Assembly (NCBI GenBank): GCA_020342025.1 | Contig: CP070840.1 | Location: forward strand, 1,334,515-1,349,718 | Direction of reading: 5' to 3' | Origin: Deltaproteobacteria bacterium | GTDB taxonomy: Bacteria > Desulfobacterota > DSM-4660 > Desulfatiglandales > HGW-15 | DNA: 15,204 nt | In this document: positions 1 through 6,881 of the stretch, piece by piece | Numbering within the stretch: the first letter of the stretch is position 1 | How the letters are laid out: each line of letters starts with the position of its first letter | The notes under the pieces: generated by a model | Told to the model about the DNA's origin: nothing | What the model saw: the letters and a program-made list of their open reading frames with translations, nothing else | Databases searched by the model: none | Position numbers and translations under genes: made by a program

Positions 1-387
1 ACCTATTTCTTCATAGAGAATACGGGCAAAGTGTCTCACTTTTGTTCGGCCATCGTATCGGAGGCCCACCCTGGACAACGCCTCGTTTACTTCATTTCTC
101 GTATCTTCTTCTGCTGCCAACAAATGCTCCACCTCGGCCAGGGCGGATGTACAGGAGCTGCATAGGGTGCAGATATCCAGTTTTCTTTCCTGTGCAAGGG
201 CCAGATTGTAGGCCGCCAGGATGAGGGATGACCTGTGATCAGAGTTCTTGATGGGGAATCCGCAGCAGATAAATTTATCCAGATCAACCAGTTCCATACC
301 CAGCTTATCGGCCACTTTTCTTGCAGAGAGTTCGTAGTTTCTAGATCTTGCGGGGATGGTACATCCTAAAAAGAGGGCATAGGTCAT
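1..387 (-). CDS. hdrB: CoB-CoM heterodisulfide reductase subunit B family protein (N-terminal part, cut by window edge)
   Basis: Reading the minus strand from the ATG at 387-385 gives 129 residues with no stop before the window edge, so the C-terminal half is missing. The start MTYALFLGCTIPAR is the usual HdrB opening. Cysteines sit at C9, C41-C42, C76 and C79, a spacing of CX31CCX33CXXC. This fits the CCG (cysteine-rich) domain that holds the unusual 4Fe-4S disulfide-reducing centre in HdrB. HdrB normally has two such domains; only the first is visible. It works in the cytoplasm with HdrC and HdrA, reducing a disulfide or sending electrons to a related acceptor. Outside methanogens the natural substrate is usually unknown. 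It lies 253 bp downstream of hdrC, a wide gap for this operon type, filled by the octamer repeat arrays. A weak GGAA precedes the start. Confidence 0.93.
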   Translation of the reverse strand, partial: MTYALFLGCTIPARSRNYELSARKVADKLGMELVDLDKFICCGFPIKNSDHRSSLILAAYNLALAQERKLDICTLCSSCTSALAEVEHLLAAEEDTRNEVNEALSRVGLRYDGRTKVRHFARILYEEIG

Positions 388-464
388 AGCTTAGTTCCCA
401 GATGTTCGTTGTGTGTTCATGGTGGATTCGTGATTCAATCTCCTGAACGTTAACTCTGAATACA

Positions 465-500
465 GGAGTAATGGAGCAACGGAGTACTGGAGTGATGGAT
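465..500 (+). repeat. 8-bp tandem array (GGAGTAAT type), left arm of an inverted pair
   Basis: Four successive octamers can be read: GGAGTAAT (465-472), GGAGCAAC (473-480), GGAGTACT (481-488) and GGAGTGAT (489-496), then GGAT. Every unit starts GGAG; the second half varies. The array is the reverse complement in type of the array at 602-641, so the two could pair across about 100 bp. It lies in the hdrC-hdrB gap. Confidence 0.85.
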
Positions 501-601
501 GTTTTAGTAGCATAAATCACGTTCTTGTAAGTAGCATTCAAATTAGTTGTTCTAAAGTGTCCGTATCTTATATCAACAAAAGTTTTTCGTTCACATTGCC
601 C

Positions 602-641
602 ATTACTCCATTACTCCACTATTCCAACACTCCAATGACTC
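602..641 (-). repeat. 8-bp tandem array (ATTACTCC on + strand), right arm of the inverted pair
   Basis: Five successive octamers read on the plus strand: ATTACTCC (602-609), ATTACTCC (610-617), ACTATTCC (618-625), AACACTCC (626-633) and AATGACTC (634-641). ATTACTCC is the exact complement of the GGAGTAAT unit at 465-472. The 12-mer GGAGTAATGGAG at 465-476 has its perfect complement in the first two units here. The array runs directly up to, and shares one base with, the hdrC stop codon (641-643). Confidence 0.85.
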
Positions 642-1114
642 TATTCTTCGGGAAAGAGATCTTTCATCACCTCACACGAAGTGGGTAAGGCGGGTAGATT
701 GATCTTTTTCCGTTTCTTGTTGTCAAAATCATCAAGGGGATAGATGCGACCATGGGTCTTGATGAGATCCAACTGCACCCTGACGCCCGCGGGGGCGTGC
801 CCCTCTTTCACGGCCATGTTTTTCAAAAGGGTCATAATTTCCGTAATGCTGATGCCCTGGGGGCATCTTTCCTGGCAGGCATAACAACTGGAACATAGCC
901 AAATGAAGTCGCTACCCAGGACCTCCTTCTTGAGTCCATAAAGGGCCAGGCGGATGATTCGGAGGGGATTAAATCTTTCGTTAACAGCGGTGATAGGGCA
1001 GCTTGCCGTGCATGTGCGGCAAGTGAAACAGGCCATGATCTTTTCACCGCCCGGCTGTTTGGCCAATTCATATTTGAAATTGGGGTCTGTGTTTTCAAAA
1101 TCGATATCAGTCAT
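641..1114 (-). CDS. hdrC: Heterodisulfide reductase subunit C family, 4Fe-4S ferredoxin-type electron carrier
   Basis: A protein of 157 residues, a normal HdrC length, with two classical cluster motifs: CFTCRTCTASCP (about residues 29-40) and CSSCYACQERCP (about 74-85), each CxxCxxCxxxCP. There are no membrane segments, so this is the soluble HdrC type and not the membrane-fused HdrE/DsrM/QmoC type. HdrC carries electrons from the HdrA flavin to the HdrB catalytic centre. The start is supported by an AGGTGA Shine-Dalgarno site seven to eight bases upstream of the ATG at 1114-1112. The gene starts 78 bp after the stop of the upstream HdrA-type gene. Its stop codon abuts the octamer repeat array, so hdrB lies beyond a repeat-filled gap. 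The closest alternative is the iron-sulfur half of another CCG-domain oxidoreductase, but the hdrB next door makes hdrC the better call. Confidence 0.93.
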   Translation of the reverse strand: MTDIDFENTDPNFKYELAKQPGGEKIMACFTCRTCTASCPITAVNERFNPLRIIRLALYGLKKEVLGSDFIWLCSSCYACQERCPQGISITEIMTLLKNMAVKEGHAPAGVRVQLDLIKTHGRIYPLDDFDNKKRKKINLPALPTSCEVMKDLFPEE

Positions 1115-1192
1115 GAAGTCACCTCACTTTCTGTCCCGGCAGATTTCTTCCGCATGTTTGCCTTTGGTCAATGGAGGCCTCCAGAGATGTCT

Positions 1193-2887
1193 TTAACGGT
1201 CCTTCCCCAGGGCGCGTATAACATGCTCCGCTTTTGTTGCTATTCTAGAGAATTCCCAACCCATGCCGGGTGCGCAGCTCTCAAAGAAAAGACGCTCCTT
1301 TTCCAGACCGATTTCTCCAAGGGCTTCCCCAATAATCTCTATCCGCTTTTTCGCCAGTCTGTTCCCTCTTACGGAGTTGCAACTCTCATCGTGACATCCA
1401 ATGATCATCACTCCATCTGCACCGCATTCCAAAGCCTTCAGCAAGTGATGCAGATCCACTCTTCCTGCGCATGGGACCCTAACGATTTCAAGACCATTTG
1501 GCAATGGGAGCCCCTTTAAAGAGGCCATCCGGGCGGAGTCAGAGGCCGAATTCTCGCAGCAAAAAGCGACAAGGGAGACTTCATCCCCCTTGGTGTGGCC
1601 AGATCGGTTCTGAACCGCTTTCTCAATCTCCCATATTATCTCATTATCCGTAAAGTGCGCAATCTGAATGGCATCCATGGGACAAGCGGCCGCACAGATA
1701 CCGCAGGCCTTGCAAGCCAGGTCGTGGAATACGGGCTTTACTTCTAAATAGGATATGGCAAGGTGAGGACAGGAACGATAGCAGGTTAGGCATTTTCCAC
1801 ATTTTGCCTCATCAAACAGGACTCGCTTCTCAGCAATAACCTGCCCCCATTTCCCTAAAAACTGGTGAATGTCCATCGCTGCGGCCCTTGCTTCTTCAAT
1901 ACCCTCTTTGAGTGAGACAGGGCCTTTTGCAGAATCCACCACCCAAATTCCATGACGATTGGTATAAATGGGTTGATTATAGATATTTTCACCCTGGATG
2001 AAGCCACTCCGGTCGGCTGTTACGCCCAATATGTCCACAAGATGTGTCATCTCTTTGGGAGCCTTGTAGGCTTCCTCCAAAACCAAGAAGTCCGGAAGGA
2101 TTGTCACTTTCTCCTCAAGCTCCTGGTCATAATAGGACACCATGACCTTATTTTTTCCCGTTTCGATCTGCGGCCTGATCCCCGTCAATTTCACAAAAAG
2201 AACACCCGCTTGCCTCGCTTTGTGGGTGAGTCGTTCAAGCCCATAATCAGCCACTTGAAATTGGTCTACAAGGAAAATGACCCTGTTTTTTCCTTCTGAG
2301 ACCAGCTTTTTGCCTGCCTCCATGGCCCTCTTTTGAGAATAGGGGTTGGACTGATGGAAAAATCCGCAGAGGAAAACGACCGTCTTGGCAGAATCACCAG
2401 AAAGAAAGGGATCCTCTTGAGAAGAGAAGAGTGCGGATTCCACCCAAGACAGGTCCTTAATCTTCTCAGACGCATTCACTCCCCAGGACTCAAAATTGGC
2501 CACAGGAAACGGCTCGTTGGACAGAATGACGGCACCCACCTCTTTGTTCATGCTGGCCTCGTCATTTCCTATTAACCTCACCTGAAAGTTCCCGGGTGAG
2601 CCCTTAAATTCGAGGATCTCTGCGGGTGCCATAATCTCGATCCTCGGGTGATCTTCCAGGTCCTTGATCAGAGAACCGAGTTGCAACAGAGGATCATCCG
2701 ATCTACCCCACAGATGAATGTTTCCAGCGATGCTTGTGGCTTGGTTGCACAGCAGGACCTCGTGACCGATTTTGGCCAGTTCCAGAGCGGCCATATGCGC
2801 AACCGGACCAGAACCCATTACCAGTACTTTGGGAGAAATATTCATCTCCATCATTTCCAGATTCTTTTTTGAATGTTCCCTGTTCAT
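1193..2887 (-). CDS. HdrA/QmoB-like FAD and iron-sulfur protein with C-terminal MvhD-type domain
   Basis: Starting at the ATG at 2887-2885 (AAAGG just upstream) the protein has 564 residues. The same frame stays open to 3007, but that part overlaps the upstream hdrA. Domain order: a dinucleotide-binding fold with GSGPVA at about 25-30; a ferredoxin pair with C363, C366, C369, C373 and C392, C395, C398, C402; then an MvhD-like [2Fe-2S] domain (about 430-564) with C443-C444, C473, C498 and C503. The CCENS stretch has Ser where many MvhD proteins have a third Cys. FAD half plus ferredoxins plus MvhD tail is the layout of QmoB and of HdrA-MvhD fusions. The MvhD domain usually receives electrons from a hydrogenase, formate dehydrogenase or similar partner. 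The gene follows hdrA by 40 bp and precedes hdrC by 78 bp. QmoB-like is favoured; the start is less sure than the family. Confidence 0.88.
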   Translation of the reverse strand: MNREHSKKNLEMMEMNISPKVLVMGSGPVAHMAALELAKIGHEVLLCNQATSIAGNIHLWGRSDDPLLQLGSLIKDLEDHPRIEIMAPAEILEFKGSPGNFQVRLIGNDEASMNKEVGAVILSNEPFPVANFESWGVNASEKIKDLSWVESALFSSQEDPFLSGDSAKTVVFLCGFFHQSNPYSQKRAMEAGKKLVSEGKNRVIFLVDQFQVADYGLERLTHKARQAGVLFVKLTGIRPQIETGKNKVMVSYYDQELEEKVTILPDFLVLEEAYKAPKEMTHLVDILGVTADRSGFIQGENIYNQPIYTNRHGIWVVDSAKGPVSLKEGIEEARAAAMDIHQFLGKWGQVIAEKRVLFDEAKCGKCLTCYRSCPHLAISYLEVKPVFHDLACKACGICAAACPMDAIQIAHFTDNEIIWEIEKAVQNRSGHTKGDEVSLVAFCCENSASDSARMASLKGLPLPNGLEIVRVPCAGRVDLHHLLKALECGADGVMIIGCHDESCNSVRGNRLAKKRIEIIGEALGEIGLEKERLFFESCAPGMGWEFSRIATKAEHVIRALGKDR

Positions 2888-2927
2888 TCGCCTTTGCCAG
2901 GATGCCCCGCCCTGTGGGCGGGGAGCT

Positions 2928-4217
2928 TTACTGGTCTTTAATAACTCCCAGATATCTTGCCATCTCCAGGGCGGCCCTTTTCCCATGGGTGATGGATTCA
3001 GAGACATTCATAGGGCCTTCTGCACTGCCTGCCACAAAAATTCCTTTGTCTTGCGCCTGCTCCGGCGCAGCCAAGAACCCATCCCCATTAAGAGAAAGTC
3101 CAAGCCTATCTTTAAAGAAACCATGCGAAGCGGAAGGCGTTATGCCGACAGAGAGAATAACCATATCAAAATCATTCGTAATCGTTCTCCGGGTGTCTTC
3201 ATCATAAAAGCTTAAGGAGACGGTGTCATTGCGCGCCGGATAGAAATCTCCCGGAAGGCCCCTTATCAGGCGTATGCTATTTCTGGCCTCCTCGTAATAT
3301 CGCTGGAAGTCTTTGCCGAAATTCTGAATGTCCATGTAAAACAGCGTTATTTGGATTTGGGGATGAAAATGGATGATTCTCAGGGCCATCCTAAGGGCAT
3401 AACCGCAACAGACCCTTGAACAATAATCATGGTTCAGATGGGGGTCGCGGCTCCCCACACACTGGACGAATGCGATGCTTTCTGGAGGAGCGTTGTCAGA
3501 GGGTCTATAAACGTCCCCTTGAAGGCGAAGTATCCTCTCTAGATCCATTTCTGTGACCACATTCTTAAACTGCTGGAAATTGAATCTCTTAATTTCTCCT
3601 GGATCAAAAGGCTCATACCCTGTTGCCAACAAGACGCCATCCACTTGACGGCTACCTATGTGCTCTTTTTCGTCAAAATCGATCGCTCCCTCAGGGCAAA
3701 CGGACTGACAAGACTGTTTCTCCTTGTCCTGAAGATCGGTACATTTGGAGGGATCAATGGCGTAGAAGGGATGAAGATGAGGAGAAGGGGCAGTAATAAT
3801 GGCACCCTTTGGACACTTTTCGTAACAGAGCCCGCAGTCCGTGCATTTTTCAGGATCGATGAATTTTGGCCCAGATCGGAAGGATACCTGGAACATCCTC
3901 CCATTTCGTTCTATGGCCCCAACCTCTGTTCGCAATCTGAGCTCAAAGCGATTGTCTGTTGAAGTCTCCTTCAGGCTGGCCTGAACCAGGCAGTAGTTAC
4001 ATTTGGCGCATCTGTCTGTCGCTTTGCAGGTGAAGTTGGCAGCATGGCCCCCAATAAATGGCCTCCTCTCTATCAGAAGCACGTGAACCCCCATCTGGGC
4101 CAGTTCCTGGGATGCTGTCAGACCTGCAATTCCAGCGCCTATAACGAGAACCTGTTTCTTTTTTGCCATTGATTTTGGGCTTCTTTTTCTAAGAAGATGG
4201 TCTTGAGATTCGTCCAT
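2928..4217 (-). CDS. hdrA: HdrA/QmoA-like FAD-dependent electron-bifurcation family subunit
   Basis: A protein of 429 residues from the ATG at 4217. A second ATG at 4169 (MAKKKQVLVIGAG, 413 residues) starts where the family normally does; neither has a strong ribosome site. The Rossmann FAD motif GAGIAG is at 27-32. Next come a cysteine cluster C64, C70, C73, C76, a complete ferredoxin motif C125, C128, C131, C135, and a second site with only C159, C170, C174, one cysteine short of four. The HdrA signature VQCVGSRD (C253) followed by YCSRVCC (C266, C270, C271) is present. Methanogen HdrA is about 650 residues; this shorter form with a QmoB-like gene next door matches the QmoA/QmoB split. Expected role: the flavin-bearing electron entry or bifurcation subunit feeding HdrC and HdrB. 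It is the first gene of the cluster, behind a good promoter. Confidence 0.92.
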   Translation of the reverse strand: MDESQDHLLRKRSPKSMAKKKQVLVIGAGIAGLTASQELAQMGVHVLLIERRPFIGGHAANFTCKATDRCAKCNYCLVQASLKETSTDNRFELRLRTEVGAIERNGRMFQVSFRSGPKFIDPEKCTDCGLCYEKCPKGAIITAPSPHLHPFYAIDPSKCTDLQDKEKQSCQSVCPEGAIDFDEKEHIGSRQVDGVLLATGYEPFDPGEIKRFNFQQFKNVVTEMDLERILRLQGDVYRPSDNAPPESIAFVQCVGSRDPHLNHDYCSRVCCGYALRMALRIIHFHPQIQITLFYMDIQNFGKDFQRYYEEARNSIRLIRGLPGDFYPARNDTVSLSFYDEDTRRTITNDFDMVILSVGITPSASHGFFKDRLGLSLNGDGFLAAPEQAQDKGIFVAGSAEGPMNVSESITHGKRAALEMARYLGVIKDQ

Positions 4218-4322
4218 ATCCAGGTCCCGCAGGATTGCAAGGACTCCTGGCAGAGGGACAAAGATTTCGGCTTGGACGTGTATTCTTGGACGGCAATCTT
4301 AGGGTCAATGGAATATATCGTA

Positions 4323-4351
4323 ATTATAATGCACTCACATTTCAACTGCAA
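4323..4351 (-). promoter_or_regulatory. Candidate sigma70-type promoter of the hdr cluster
   Basis: On the minus strand a perfect TATAAT (-10, plus coordinates 4323-4328) lies 17 bp from TTGCAG (-35, 4346-4351). Transcription would start near 4316, leaving a leader of roughly 100-150 nt before hdrA depending on which ATG is used. It sits in the 197-bp gap after the EamA gene, so the hdr genes can be expressed apart from the transporter genes. Confidence 0.55.
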
Positions 4352-4387
4352 AAACGGGCTGGAAATCTCATTCCTGAGACCCCAGGC

Positions 4388-4412
4388 ATGCCCGTTCATC
4401 CTCGATGGGCAT
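4388..4412 (-). terminator. Small hairpin just after the EamA stop codon (weak terminator candidate)
   Basis: ATGCCC (4388-4393) and GGGCAT (4407-4412) are perfect complements around a 13-base loop, directly behind the EamA stop codon. No T-run follows on the minus strand. A T-run follows on the plus strand, where no gene precedes it, so the terminator role is doubtful. Confidence 0.22.
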
Positions 4413-4414
4413 TT

Positions 4415-5332
4415 TTATGATCTTTGTGTCCGGATCCGCTCTGGGGTCATTTCGTCCTGTTCCTGCTGTACCTGTAAAAGCACAATGGCACATATGACCA
4501 GAATTCCCCCGAGGATCTGAAGGGGCTCCAGGGCCTCTCCGAGAAAGACAAAAGCGAAGAAACCCGCGGAGATGGGCTCCAGGGTTGCCGTTATACTGGC
4601 GCGCGTGGAACGGATATAGTTGATTCCCACAAAAAAAAGGCCGAAGGGCATGATGGTGCCCACAACGCTAATGTAGAGGATCCATCCCCACTGAGCCCAG
4701 CTAAATCCGGCAATCACATAGTGAAACGGAGGGTAAACCATATGCCAGGCGAGGGCGGCAAATGCCATAGAGTAAAAAAGCATGGTCCAGGGTTTGTAAC
4801 GGTGCATTCCCCGTTCTACCAACAACGTATATCCAGCAAAGCATAATGCGGACGTGAGACCCCCCATGATTCCCAGACGGTTCATCTGCAGGAGTTGAAG
4901 ATTATAGCCGCCCACCACAAGATAGCAACCGCCAACAGCGAGAACGATAGCAGAAAGCTTCGCACCTGTAAGACGTTCTTTCCAGAAACAGATGGCATAG
5001 AAGGCCACAAAGATTGGGGCCAAATATTGGATCAGGATGGCCGCTGCCACCTGGATTTTGCTAATGGTGTAAAAATAGGCGCCCTGCACCAAGGTCATGC
5101 CAACGCCACCCAGCAAGAGGAAGTAGCCCAGGTCTTTCACTCTGATTCTAAGGAATCCTCTTGAAAAGATCCCGAAAACCGTGGCCATCAAGACCGATGA
5201 GAGGGTGACCCGAATCTGGACCAGCTCAAAGGGTGTTATCCCTTGCTCGAACAAGCCCTTGCCCGCTGTGCCAGATGATGCCCACATGATGGCAGCGGCC
5301 ACCACACAGAGATAGCCTTTGATGACATTCAT
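4415..5332 (-). CDS. EamA/DMT-superfamily inner-membrane transporter
   Basis: A protein of 305 residues that is almost entirely hydrophobic, in two halves of similar design as expected for the ten-helix EamA (DUF6, RhaT/RarD-like) drug/metabolite transporters. Family-like features are the opening GYLCVVAAAIMWASSGTAGKG, the AAAILIQYLAPIFVAFYA stretch ending in WKERLTG at the close of the first repeat, and the second-repeat ending TRASITATLEPISAGFFAFVFLGE. The substrate cannot be read from sequence; relatives export amino acids, purines or other small metabolites. A charged tail (about the last 20 residues, rich in Gln, Glu and Arg) is cytoplasmic by inference. The start lies 17 bp behind the stop of the UMF1-type gene, so the two form an operon. 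The purine-rich GAGGGG sits rather far from the ATG. Confidence 0.88.
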   Translation of the reverse strand: MNVIKGYLCVVAAAIMWASSGTAGKGLFEQGITPFELVQIRVTLSSVLMATVFGIFSRGFLRIRVKDLGYFLLLGGVGMTLVQGAYFYTISKIQVAAAILIQYLAPIFVAFYAICFWKERLTGAKLSAIVLAVGGCYLVVGGYNLQLLQMNRLGIMGGLTSALCFAGYTLLVERGMHRYKPWTMLFYSMAFAALAWHMVYPPFHYVIAGFSWAQWGWILYISVVGTIMPFGLFFVGINYIRSTRASITATLEPISAGFFAFVFLGEALEPLQILGGILVICAIVLLQVQQEQDEMTPERIRTQRS

Positions 5333-5349
5333 ACCCGTCTAATTCCCCT

Positions 5350-6633
5350 CTAAACCTGCTCCAACGCCTTGGCCATTTGTTCACCCTCTCTCTCGTCCAC
5401 CATGTGCAGAATCACACCTCCGCTTATGAACAATATGATGATGGAGAAGATGGCAATGCGCGGATTGCCTGTCAGAACCCCAACCCAGCCCACCAGAAAG
5501 GGGCCGATGACGGCCGCGAACTTGCCCAACATATTGTAAAAGCCGAAAAACTCCGCGGCCTTGTTAGCGGGGATGATCCGAGAGTAAAAAGAGCGGCTCA
5601 GAGACTGCACGCCCCCTTGTACCAGGCCAACAACCCCGGCCAAGGCATAGAACTCAGCCGTCTTCTCCATGAACATGGCCCAGATGGTCACCCCTACATA
5701 AACCCCAATGCCCAGGAGAATGGCTCTCTTGGTTCCCAGTTTTTCTCCTAATTTGCCGAAGGCGATGGCCGCAGGGAACCCCACAAATTGCGTAATCATC
5801 AGAGCGACAATAAGGCTGTTGGCTTCAAACCCGAGTGACATACCGTAGTCCACGGCCATCCGTATAACCGTGTCCACGCCATCAATGTAGAGCCAATAGG
5901 CAATGAGAAACAAGAAGACCAGCCGCAGCTTACGGATCTCCCCAAAGGTTGTTTTCAGTTGTCGAAAACCCGCCCCCACCATGGCCCAGCCACTTTTTTG
6001 GCGTGGAGTCGTTGGTTCCTTCACAAAGATCATGATGGGGATAGAGAATACCGCCCACCAGATGGCCACGTTAAGAAAAGAGACTCTTATGGCTTCGCTG
6101 GCGTCGGCCAGACCAAACAAGGCAGGTTTCAGGGTCATGAAGATATTCATGGCAAACAAGAGGCCGCCGCCAAGATAACCGAGGGAGAAACCCAAAGATG
6201 AAACCATGTCCGTTCTGCCATGAGGGGAAACATGGACAATGAGCGAGTCATAGAACACATTCCCCCCCGAGAAGCCGATTATTCCCAAGACATAGAGCAA
6301 AACGGCGACTTCCCATGCACCCTTTGCCACGAAGAACATCCCCCCTGTCATGATGATCCCCATGGCCGCAAAAAAGAGGAGGAACTTTATTTTTGCGCCG
6401 CCCCTGTCGGCGATAGCCCCTAGGATGGGGGCCAGGGCGGCGACGACGAGACTGGCGATTGAATTGGCCATGCCTAGTCGGAAAGTACTTGTCGTGACCT
6501 CCACACCTGTACTCCAGTATTGTTTGAAGAACACGGGAAAAAACCCGGCCATGACACTGGTGGCAAAGGCGGAGTTGGCCCAATCATATAAGGACCAGGA
6601 AATCACTCTTGTGGTGGCAATTTTTTCGCCCAT
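5350..6633 (-). CDS. MFS transporter, UMF1 (Atg22-like) family
   Basis: A protein of 427 residues, the normal length of this family, with about twelve hydrophobic segments. The N-terminal SWSLYDWANSAFATSV is the hallmark of bacterial UMF1/Atg22-like transporters. GFSGGNVFYDSLI, GFSLGYLGGG and GLVQGGVQSLSRSFYSRIIP with PANKAAEFFGFYNMLGKFAAVIGP also match the family. The substrate is not known for most members; yeast Atg22 exports amino acids from the vacuole. The ATG at 6633-6631 has only a weak ribosome site. It is the first gene of an operon with the EamA exporter 17 bp downstream. Pairing of two small-molecule transporters suggests a shared export task, but that is inference. It is transcribed divergently from the hydrolase gene at 6882, with a promoter candidate at 6697-6724. 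Confidence 0.9.
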   Translation of the reverse strand: MGEKIATTRVISWSLYDWANSAFATSVMAGFFPVFFKQYWSTGVEVTTSTFRLGMANSIASLVVAALAPILGAIADRGGAKIKFLLFFAAMGIIMTGGMFFVAKGAWEVAVLLYVLGIIGFSGGNVFYDSLIVHVSPHGRTDMVSSLGFSLGYLGGGLLFAMNIFMTLKPALFGLADASEAIRVSFLNVAIWWAVFSIPIMIFVKEPTTPRQKSGWAMVGAGFRQLKTTFGEIRKLRLVFLFLIAYWLYIDGVDTVIRMAVDYGMSLGFEANSLIVALMITQFVGFPAAIAFGKLGEKLGTKRAILLGIGVYVGVTIWAMFMEKTAEFYALAGVVGLVQGGVQSLSRSFYSRIIPANKAAEFFGFYNMLGKFAAVIGPFLVGWVGVLTGNPRIAIFSIIILFISGGVILHMVDEREGEQMAKALEQV

Positions 6634-6696
6634 CTATCTGTTGGGACCCGCTCTCAGCATTTTTTATGGGGAACGGGCAAGTTTGAGTTTGCAGGG

Positions 6697-6724
6697 AGTA
6701 TACTGAAATTTCCATAAATTACAA
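6697..6724 (-). promoter_or_regulatory. Candidate promoter of the UMF1-EamA operon
   Basis: On the minus strand TTGTAA (-35, plus coordinates 6719-6724) and TATACT (-10, 6697-6702) are 16 bp apart, with four and five of six consensus bases. A start near 6690 would leave a leader of about 57 nt before the ATG at 6633. Confidence 0.42.
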
Positions 6725-6789
6725 TCTCAGACAAAGATTCCCAAATGAATAGCACTTTCGCCAGGCAGAGAAATCGAAGGAGAGACTGC

Positions 6790-6818
6790 TTGCACACGGG
6801 CCTCAAGGATGCAATAAT
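6790..6818 (+). promoter_or_regulatory. Candidate promoter of the MBL-fold hydrolase gene
   Basis: TTGCAC (6790-6795) and AATAAT (6813-6818) are 17 bp apart, giving a start near 6825 and a leader of about 57 nt before the ATG at 6882. The -35 box is weak. A start near 6825 would also exclude the in-frame ATG at 6822. Confidence 0.33.
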
Positions 6819-6881
6819 CGGATGGCCACGGCTGCTCATAGACCCATTAAGGTGGTTAGATCTGGTAAAAGGAGTGAACGA

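Noticed and set aside
341..541. 66-codon minus-strand ORF across the hdrC-hdrB gap
   Set aside because: It overlaps the hdrB start in another frame and its sequence comes from the octamer repeat array. It has no ribosome site or family resemblance.
465..641. CRISPR interpretation of the octamer arrays
   Set aside because: Units are 8 bp with no spacers, arranged as two opposed tandem tracts. No cas genes are present.
2888..3007. Longer N-terminus for the QmoB-like protein from an ATG at 3007
   Set aside because: These 40 residues overlap the end of the upstream hdrA in another frame and do not look like family sequence. The ATG at 2887 leaves a normal 40-bp gap.
3645..3962. Plus-strand ORFs of 80-157 codons across the hdr genes
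   Set aside because: They lie antisense to genes with complete cysteine motifs and show only reversed-frame composition.
4139..4399. 86-codon minus-strand ORF upstream of hdrA
   Set aside because: It covers the promoter and leader, overlaps hdrA in another frame, and shows no domain.
5377..5751. 124-codon plus-strand ORF inside the UMF1-type gene
   Set aside because: It is the antisense shadow of a well-conserved transporter.
6822..6881. Start of the MBL-fold protein at the ATG at 6822
   Set aside because: The ATG at 6882 has a clear GGAG at ideal distance and begins conserved sequence. The 20 extra residues are low in family likeness and the ATG lies at the predicted transcription start.
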